From assembly GCA_037951165.1 (NCBI GenBank), contig JBBDHG010000116.1, forward strand, positions 707,001 through 771,000: DNA of 64,000 nt, given 5' to 3'. The notes beneath the pieces were generated by a model. It was not told the DNA's origin and did not search any database. It worked only from the letters and a program-made list of their open reading frames with translations. Source of the stretch: Lophius americanus (lineage: Eukaryota > Chordata > Actinopteri > Lophiiformes > Lophiidae). The stretch's first letter is position 1; the number at the start of each line of letters is the position of its first letter. The position numbers were made by a program, and so were the translations under genes. Shown one piece after another: positions 58,101 to 64,000 of this stretch.

Positions 58101-61100
58101 CAAATGCACCAAATTTGGACAAAATCGGATCAAAGGTAGAGAAAATTTTGGAGATAAAGCTCCTCCTAGTGTCGAAAATAAAGACCTGATCTGTAGTCAG
58201 TTGAATCCAAGTCTTCCTCTCACTGAGGTCTTTGTAGGTATAAAGTGTGAAAATGATCCATGAAAGAGTTCTGAGTTATCGGGCTAACATAAAAGGAGAG
58301 CCCAGCCACATAGGAGAGATCAAGGTGGGAAGGATGTACAGCAGGTTGGGTGATTAAGGACAGGGAAAGAAATGTTCTTACAAGAGAGGAGAGTCTGAAG
58401 ATAAGATGGATAAAGTAGTGACAAGAAGAGTCGCAGCAGCGAGAATGAAAGGAGAGGTTAAGAAGATGGTAGTAAGACCAGATGTTAAGATGTTCTTTGG
58501 GAGGGATGAGGATGGACAGGATTAGAAACAAGCACAACAGAGGGACAGCCCAGTCTAGACGACCGTGGGTGGATAGTGGATCTATTGGTAGAAGGATGCA
58601 AGGAGAGACATAAACAGTTGAGCCGCTGTGTCGACCCCTGGAGGGAACAGCCGAAAGAAGAAGTAGGAACATAAAAGATGCTGCGGCAGGGTTGCCATAA
58701 TATCTCTGACCTTTCAGGGATATAAATATCTTTCATTTGTCTTATAAAGACTCCTCTGGTGAAATTAATGTATATTTCTTTCCAAACGTGTCAATCAGGG
58801 AGCCTATTTAAGAAATATTTTTTTCAATGAATTGACGTAATTACCAATCACTTTGAATCTTGTTTCAGAAGTTTGTTGGGACATCGAGGAGCATACAGGA
58901 GGATGAAACAGACAGGAAGTTCAGAATTTGGAACAAACCGGAAATCCTTAAAACATGGCTTGATCTTAATAAATTGTTTGTCAACATTAATTAAAAAAAA
59001 ATTATATTTCATACCAAAACAAATTGACAGAAATATTGAATCAATAACCAGTGGTGTTAAAAAATTTCAAAAACATTTTTAGAGGTTGTGATCAACCAAG
59101 AATTAATATGGAAACAAATTATTAACTGTGTTACAGGCAAAATATCAAAGTCATCAGCAATCTTTTATAAATCTAGGGAAATATTAAATCACAAGGCCTA
59201 TAATGTATATTCACCGACACATCCCTACATATTTTACTGTTTTAAGGTTGTGCAACAACCTCAATAGTGCTATGGCAAAAACGAGCCAAACGAACGGTCA
59301 ACAAAGCTGGTTATTATGATCAAATAATAGTAATAATAATGTTTCTCAAATCTATTGTTATGAAATTGAATATTATTTATTGTTCATTCCTCCTTGTATT
59401 ATTTTTGCTTTATCACTTTCATTTTCATTAAAAACTATAAACTGATGATAAAAGTTATTTATTTTATATACAATATCTCTTGCAGTAGCCTTTGCACAGG
59501 TTTGGGTCGCTGCTGCTGGTTTAATGCAAAACAGTATTTTAAGTTAAGGATTAAAGGTGCATTTTATTCAAATAACTCTTGTCATCTAATGTTCTGTTAT
59601 GATCTGTTGTAGGCTAAGTGATGGCTATGTGTTCAATGAATAAACTGATGTATTTGTAAAAATATTGACCATTAAATCCATACATATTATAGGGCCAACC
59701 CTCCATGCCACCCTCTCGCCTCCCATGAAAATGTGTCTAGATCTGCCCCTGAGATTCAAAGGATCTGTAAAAATAACATCCTGTTAAAGACGGGGCTAGT
59801 AGCAGCTAGTAGCAGCTAGTAGCAGCTAGCAGTTGATTTTACAGTTTGTAGCAGTCAGCAGCTTGTAGCAGTTAGCAGTTAGGAGCTAGCACCAGTCATC
59901 GGTTAGTAGATAGCAACTAGAAATAGTTAGCAGCTAGTTGCAATCAACAGCTAGAAGCAATCAGCAGTTAGCAGCTGGTAGATGCTAACCTGGCTTTGTT
60001 GCCGGCGTCCATCAGGTCCCGGATATCGGTGAATCCGGTGACAGCCAGTTTGGACAGATCCTCCACATATGGACCCAGGATGGGGTGCTCCCGAACCCGC
60101 AGAGTCCCCTGGGACTTAGGGTTCAGCAGGTCTCGGACCCGTTCACAGTAGATCTCCATATAGGACACCTGGAAGGGGCAGAGTCGGCGTTCAGAACCCA
60201 CTGATGGGTGTTTTGTTTCCTGGGAACTGCTTTGTCAGCACCAGTCCAGGGCGACTGGTTTGACGTGAAGCTCGCTGTGAGGCCTGTGGCATTTTGTGTT
60301 AATTCTGTATCGGAGTGATAATCGTGAGCTATATTGTAATTGGATTGAGGCCTTAGGTACCCTGGGACTGGGCCGGGGTTAGATTTTGGGTATTCCATAT
60401 TCGATGCATTTAGACTTTTATTTGTCAAGTTAACAAATACAAGAGAAGTTTTGATTTCATATTCTTTTTTTTATCTCAAGCCAGTGATAGGTTAAATGGA
60501 TTCCCCTTTTAATTTGATTATTTTCTTTTTCTTGGGAGCACTTGTTGCCATTTTCTCCATAATCGTCAAACCGCCTCAGTGTTTATTTAATTCACCCGTA
60601 ACACGTTCTTAAAAACTTAATTAAACCTCTTTATTTCATCCTAACAACTGTTTTTTATGCTGCTTCCCTTTCCTCGACGAGCCGGCTCATAACCGTAAGG
60701 GACTGGATGAGGGTCGGCTTACCTCCACGGAGTAGGTCAGGTCCGGATCAGCATTACTTCCTGTCCGCTGGAATAAGTCCTCACAGAGCTGATGACAGAA
60801 CCAGAACCAGATCAGGATCATCATAGATCATGGTGGAAAGCCATCACCACTAGCTTCTACCAGGAATTGAGTAGATGAATGCATTCAGATATATTTAACC
60901 TTAGTAACATTATGACGTTAAATTTAAAGATCACTTATAAAACTATAGTTCCACGTCTCTGGAACATCAGCAACAAGAAATTAAGTTAGCTTAAAAAAAA
61001 AAGACAATGCTGGCTTAAATATAAGCCTAAAAAATCAAATGAGCAAATAATAGTTATATCAGCATAAAAATATATATTTAGCAATCATTTTTTATTAGTG

Positions 61101-61904
61101 CAAAGTTGGCAATGAAAGGGTTGCAAATATTGTAAGCTTTCAAAAATATGAACTAAAAGATGATTAAAACTTTATTAGCATTAAAATAAATGATGTCAAC
61201 AATGAAAAGGTGATAATATTACCGTTAAAAAAGAATGATAACATAAAAAAAAAAAATTAATATTAGCAATAAAATAATTACTTAGCATTAAAAAAAGTCA
61301 GCATGAAATTTTTAAAATAGAAAAAGTCATGTTAGTATTTATGAAATATTGATGAAAAGCAATCTCGGCATGAAATAGCTTTTTTAGCATTAGAATTACA
61401 AACAATGAGGAATGAAATAATTCATGTTTTGTCACTCTGGGTTATTGTAAGAGTGACGGCGGTGATGTTAACCTGCGGTATGATTCCTTCTTGTCCCGCC
61501 TCCTGCTTGCCCATCATGGTGTAGCTCTTTCCCCCACCCGTCTGTCCGTATGCAAAAATACACACATTGTATCCTAGGAAACAACAACAATAACATAAAC
61601 AACGGTTTATTATCATTTTTAATATTCTTACGGGTATCAGCATCATCGGTAGCAAAAGCATTTGATCTTAGCATCCTGTCTTTAGCGTGGTTTTTGACGA
61701 GGATACTCATAGTTTACCCTCATTCATTTTTAAAAAACACATCAACCCGGTCTTGGTGGGACCTCAGCGAGGAGCAGCCGGGCGCGGCTGTGTTACCTTC
61801 GAAGGCATGCAGAAGCATCTCCTCTCCGATGTCCTTATAAACCTGACGCTGGGATGCAAAGCAGGGGTCCTCAGTCTGCAGCAAAACCAACACACCTGTG
61901 TGTT

Positions 61905-61943
<39 letters not shown>

Positions 61944-62039
61944 TGGTTGTGTGATGAGTCACCGTAGTGTGGGACCAGTAGGAGTAGTCGAAGGTGAAGT
62001 TCTTGGCTCCATCTTTGGGTTGTTTGGGGTTGGATATAC
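42353..62039 (-). CDS. kif1c: KIF1C, kinesin-3 motor (all but the first exon[s])
   Basis: Exons in order: 62039-61963, 61875-61797, 61573-61473, 60788-60723, 60168-59990, 57456-57345, 57261-57184, 57102-57037, 56955-56877, 56265-56187, 56096-55948, 55526-55425, 52163-52054, 51928-51849, 51661-51586, 50975-50896, 50801-50707, 49113-49030, 48894-48714, 47482-47410, 47323-47225, 47145-46984, 44736-44464, 44186-44097, 44016-43806, 43140-42353. They give 1188 residues in one frame plus 2 leading bases. The motor has the P-loop GQTGGGKS, switch I NMNETSSRSHAVF, switch II LVDLAGSERADS and loop 12 SSKKRRSDFIPYRDS, the KIF1C-type basic loop. Then neck coiled coil, FHA domain (VNLNEDPLMSECLLYYIKEG ... 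NRIVMGKNHVFRFNHPEQA), coiled coil and a Pro/Gly-rich tail ending RRQFSAPDLKNKEMPM, the KIF1C 14-3-3 site. KIF1C moves dense-core vesicles and integrin cargo to microtubule plus ends. The missing start (about 35 residues) is right of the window. Confidence 0.96.
43180..43800. repeat. Degenerate GGTTCTGATCC-type array, last KIF1C intron
   Basis: Nearly the whole intron between exons 44016-43806 and 43140-42353 is built of loose variants of CTGGTTCTGACCCTG. An (AAT)n repeat tail (43343-43414) is embedded. Confidence 0.7.
43343..43414 (-). repeat. LINE/SINE 3'-tail repeat, reverse copy
   Basis: Reverse complement of the tail seen at 46505 and 50470: (AAT)n, then ATTTATAAAGCACTTTACAT and AAATCTCAAAGTGCT. 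Confidence 0.8.
44768..46400. mobile_element. Terminal-inverted-repeat element, copy 2 (KIF1C intron)
   Basis: Begins TAGGTGGGTTTACATGTACT, matching the right end of copy 1. Its far end, reverse-complemented (GATTTACATTAACA ... CTTTCAGAATGAAAAATTCT ... ATATTCCTGTT ... GATCTAATCAGAAATGGTG), lines up with the left end of copy 1 at 20348-20440. Orientation is therefore opposite. At about 1.6 kb it is longer than copy 1 (0.93 kb). No transposase is recognised. Confidence 0.72.
46505..46577 (+). repeat. LINE/SINE 3'-tail repeat, KIF1C intron
   Basis: TAGCACTTTGAGATTTGATC through AAAGTGCATTATAAATTAAA then (ATT)n. It is essentially identical to 50470-50540 over about 60 bases. Just upstream, TGAACTCTATTA and TAATAGAGTTCA form a 12-bp perfect hairpin stem. 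Confidence 0.85.
46590..46930. repeat. GCTAAC-rich degenerate array, KIF1C intron
   Basis: Repeated phrases CTAACTGGCTGCTAACATGC, CTCCTAGCCTCCTGCTAAC and variants, running up to 50 bases from the exon at 46984. A related array fills 47780-48560 in the next large intron. Confidence 0.75.
47780..48560. repeat. GCTAAC-rich degenerate array, KIF1C intron
   Basis: Same vocabulary as 46590-46930 (CTAGCCTCCTGCTAAC, CTAGCCGCTAGCTTGCTGC). It fills most of the intron between exons 48894-48714 and 47482-47410. Confidence 0.75.
49290..49985. repeat. Degenerate minisatellite (AACAGGAAGTCATGAACCAT type)
   Basis: About 20 diverged units of roughly 30-35 bases, each with a form of ACAGGAAGTCATGAACCATT then AAACCAGAAA, in the KIF1C intron between exons 50801-50707 and 49113-49030. 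Confidence 0.85.
50160..50410. repeat. TAGCAG-rich degenerate array, KIF1C intron
   Basis: Repeats of TAGCAGCTAGTAGCAT-like phrases, continued at about 50545-50610 after a (ATT)n repeat tail at 50470-50540. Confidence 0.7.
50468..50540 (+). repeat. LINE/SINE 3'-tail repeat, KIF1C intron
   Basis: GTAGCACTTTGAGATTTGAT through AAAGTGCATTATAAATTAAA, then (ATT)n. Preceded by TTATCTGCTTTTGCCTTG, which also looks like LINE 3' sequence. Confidence 0.85.
52910..54560 (+). mobile_element. L2/CR1-like LINE, degenerate, in a KIF1C intron
   Basis: Plus-strand frames show an endonuclease-like piece (ALEKLQDAIN, QYGVIIVA), RT blocks (MRMLFVDFSSAFKMVIPHEL, LTPNTGTLQGCVRSP) and the C-terminal region (FYRSTIEGILTDGITVLYA, then MRDSFYPRAVA). 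Stops, shifts and an internal 17-bp tandem repeat show it is inactive. It lies antisense to KIF1C in the 3.3-kb intron between exons 55526-55425 and 52163-52054. Confidence 0.85.
53181..53311. repeat. 17-bp tandem repeat within the L2-like LINE
   Basis: Seven and a half units of CAAGGCATTGAAGGAAT, with small variants (CATAGAAGG, CCAGACATTG), at an exact 17-base period. Confidence 0.92.
54890..55020. mobile_element. Possible hAT-type element end
   Basis: GGGGGCCGGATAAAATTGTG, CTGTGGGCCAATTGTGGCCC and GGCCTTGAGTTTGAAACGTC resemble the end of a widespread vertebrate hAT non-autonomous element. Only one end is recognised. Confidence 0.4.
56364..56557 (-). mobile_element. Second LINE RT fragment, inverted relative to 53687-53881
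   Basis: The reverse complement matches 53687-53881 with about five differences in 195 bases by eye. It lies in the intron between KIF1C exons 56955-56877 and 56265-56187. It encodes the same RT piece (MRMLFVDFSSAFKMVIPHEL) and is truncated at both ends. Confidence 0.92.
56570..56835 (+). repeat. Unclassified dispersed repeat, copy D (KIF1C intron)
   Basis: Blocks AAAATATGGACTAAATCGGT, GAGAAATTATGGCCCAG, TTTTGGAGATAAAAGTCCCT and CCCAACTTTTCGGGGATATA occur in family order. The middle is shortened. Confidence 0.75.
57960..58730 (+). repeat. Unclassified dispersed repeat, copy E, split by an RTE insertion
   Basis: Blocks CTGTAGTGAGTAAAACATGA, CCAAATTTGGACAAAATCGG, GGAGATAAAGCTCCTCCTAG, GTATAAAGTGTGAAAATGAT and GAGTTATCGGGCTAACATAA run to 58295. 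The closing block CTCTGACCTTTCAGGGATAT resumes after 58668. The interruption is the RTE fragment at 58296-58667. Confidence 0.82.
58296..58667 (+). mobile_element. RTE-like LINE 3' fragment with target-site duplication
   Basis: Contains GGGAGGGATGAGGATGGACA, CAACAGAGGGACAGCCCAGT, TATTGGTAGAAGGATGC and the closing AGCCGCTGTGTCGACCCCTG ... CAGCCGAAAGAAGAAG, the standard 3' end of an RTE-type fish LINE. The 10-bp direct repeat AACATAAAAG flanks it at 58286-58295 and 58668-58677. Confidence 0.88.
59790..59990. repeat. AGCAGCTAGT-type array, KIF1C intron
   Basis: Three perfect 10-base AGTAGCAGCT units near 59800, then degenerate forms up to the donor of the exon at 59990. The array directly abuts the splice donor. 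Confidence 0.8.
61473..61573 (-). CDS. kif1c: KIF1C P-loop exon
   Basis: Encodes GYNVCIFAYGQTGGGKSYTM and the following loop. The kinesin P-loop is normally GQTGAGKS/T; here the codon GGG gives Gly in place of Ala. The Walker A pattern GxxxxGKS still holds. Confidence 0.9.
61908..61942. repeat. (TG)n microsatellite, KIF1C intron
   Basis: An uninterrupted TG run of about 17 units lies in the short intron between exons 62039-61963 and 61875-61797, about 20 bases from the upstream exon. Confidence 0.95.
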
Positions 62040-62719
62040 CTGCAGACAGGAAATAAAAGCACCTTCATCTACACATGAAAACAACCTCAAAAATATTAAT
62101 AATAATCGACAATAACATACAATCCATACAATAATGGAAAATCAAAATAAGCATAAAATAACATAAAAGTTGATGATGCAACCAGAAAAATGTGACGCAA
62201 ATAATGTGACGGACGTAATTTGAAGAGAATAATGCAACAGGCCTGATGCGGAAAATCATGATTCCAAGATTGAAAGAGGTTTGTTTCAGCCTTTAGACAA
62301 ATGGAATTCTTGATAGAGAAACCTTTGACTCAGTGGAATATGGACGGAAAAGAAAGAGCAGCAAAAAGATTATAAACAAAAAAATAGTCATGCGCTTTAC
62401 GCACACACAGCGAACACTCAGTCATTACACAGAAAATTTACACGATCTAATGAAATTGTTGTTTCAAAGATTTTCTTTTCTTTAACTTTAATTTAAGTAA
62501 TTTTTCAAATATAAAACAGAAAAGCCAGCCTAAAGAAAAAATGTAAAGAAAGAAAAAAAGGACATTAAAGAAATAAATGAAAAACAGATGAATTAAAAGA
62601 AACAACAACTGAATAATAATAAGTTGAGTTAATAAATTAGGGAATAAGTACAATAGCAAGGTAGAGAGCAGAAGGTAAGCAAATAAATAGGAGCGTCAAC
62701 AGAGGCACTGTTCAGTTAA
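62040..62719. other. KIF1C 5' intron, proximal part
   Basis: AT-rich sequence with no exon or known element recognised. The minus strand has no match to the missing KIF1C N-terminus. Confidence 0.5.
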
Positions 62720-63960
62720 GGCCTTATTTGTTCCAGCTGGAGCAGGGACAGCATATCTTGTATCCACATCTTAGAGGGAGGCTGCGTGGCATTGGGCTGC
62801 TGAACGCCATCTTTTGTGAATTTGTTGCCTGAATATCCATTGGTACCACTCCAAAGATGGAGGTGATTGGATTAGGTGTTAGATATAACTGATAGGCTAA
62901 GGTCAATTGAGGATGGGCAGGACCGGAACATGTTGCCCAAAGAGACAGAACCCTCGCATCTCGAGTAGCTGGACTTGACAGATGGATATATTTTGGCTAT
63001 ATTGTCATTGGAATAATGTAAACTGTGCGACACCTATAACTGAATTAACCCACGTCTGACACAAGTAGAAGAGGTATTTTTATCTGAGATGCATGCAGCC
63101 CAGAAAACCTCAGAGTTTGCCATCATCAGGTCCTGTTCCCATGCCTCCTTTGTTCTGGCCATCGTGGATCAATATTCTGAATGATATTATATGTTCTGGC
63201 AATCAGGCCCTTATCAAATGGACTTAAATTCAGCAGATTATGTGTGAAATCTTTATGTGGGGGTTCTGGCTAGGCAGCAAAATGTTTGAGAGTAAAGATT
63301 TATAATTTATGAATACTGTGTTCTTTGCACAAAAATCAAAGAGGTCTTAAGAGAATACTAGCCCTTGCCTGTGCCAGTCAGCGAAAGCCGAATCCATCTG
63401 CGGGGGAGTAAAAAGGTGATTCAGAAAAGTCCATAATCTGGTTAAAATTGGAATTTTTGTGAAATCCTGCCCAGATTTTGAAGAGTTAAGTACTACAGGA
63501 CTGGGGAAAATACTGGTGTTAGTGCACGACTGTAAGGGGGCGGATGCAAAGGAAATTGGGAGCTAACCGGGAATAGGACGGAGCTAGATTAAATTTCTAA
63601 CCTGAAAAGCTCCCAAACGTCTGTAATAGACATAGTTGGGGAATAGATTGTACTAGACGAGAAATATATAGGAGACATATATTTCAAGCTATCGGCATAA
63701 TGAAACCTTGTGCACTGGACACCAGTCCACCAAATAATAGCAGTTCTCCTGCTATTATGAGTTGGTGAGTGTCAACATCAGGTAAACAATCTATTATTTT
63801 GGTGAAAAATTGTGGGTACTCACAATTTGGACGGTAGATGTTTGCAAGAATAACAAGAGTGTCATATAGTTTACCTGCCACTATAATGTATGGACCATTA
63901 GAGTTGTTGATTATTAGATTCTGTCAAACTGGATTCCCCTTCTGAAAGATATTGCTACCG
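62720..63960 (-). mobile_element. L1-like LINE ORF2 remnant in the KIF1C 5' intron
   Basis: Minus-strand frames read MAGKLYDTLVILANIYRPN and a following piece of the endonuclease (63881-63684). About 300 bases on come RRGLIQL, HSLHYSNDNIAKIYPSV and NPITSIFGVVPMDIQ, the C-terminal part of ORF2. The RT domain that should lie between is deleted, and stops are frequent. Confidence 0.7.
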
Positions 63961-64000
63961 TTCTGGAGTTATGGTAAAGGATTGGAGTGACGGGCCTGTC

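Noticed and set aside
62065..62660. Short minus-strand ORFs right of the first visible KIF1C exon, checked as the missing KIF1C N-terminus
   Set aside because: None encodes the conserved kinesin-3 start (VKVAVRVRPFN-type sequence). The region is AT-rich intron, so the first exon must lie beyond the window.

Overview
This is a vertebrate nuclear genome window, almost certainly from a ray-finned (teleost) fish. It holds intron-split genes with GT-AG junctions, CA/TG and ATT microsatellites, tRNA-derived SINEs, fish-type LINEs (L1-like, L2/CR1-like and RTE-like), a Tc1/mariner fossil and many short degenerate minisatellites. Protein identities were read by eye from conserved domains. The species cannot be named from the sequence.

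All five genes lie on the minus strand, head to tail. From left to right: (1) NFXL1, positions 1-5000, whose N-terminal 463 codons are inside the window; (2) CNGA1, the rod-type cyclic-nucleotide-gated channel alpha subunit, 6692-13229, 14 coding exons, 642 residues, complete; (3) SRRT/ARS2, 16348-26152, 20 coding exons, about 880 residues, complete; (4) a platelet glycoprotein Ib alpha-like gene (GP1BA), 30498-37179, 6 coding exons, 647 residues, complete; (5) KIF1C, a kinesin-3 motor, 42353-62039, 26 coding exons and 1188 residues, lacking only the first exon(s) beyond the right edge. Every exon chain was built by hand from splice sites and stays in one reading frame. The exception is one SRRT exon whose donor is ambiguous.

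The genes are not an operon and have unrelated roles: transcriptional/ubiquitin-type zinc-finger protein, photoreceptor channel, nuclear cap-complex RNA factor, haemostatic receptor and vesicle motor. NFXL1-CNGA1 and GP1BA-KIF1C are each close together in human (4p12 and 17p13), while SRRT is on human 7q22, so the window joins three human synteny blocks.

Intergenic and intronic DNA is rich in repeats. The most notable are a dispersed family of unclassified repeats in GP1BA and KIF1C introns (one copy broken by an RTE fragment with a 10-bp target duplication), two oppositely oriented copies of a terminal-inverted-repeat element (SRRT and KIF1C introns), near-identical inverted LINE fragments bracketing three KIF1C exons, and degenerate GCTAA-rich arrays in introns of four genes. 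I saw no CRISPR array, prokaryotic system or novel multi-gene system. The interest lies in gene architecture and repeats.
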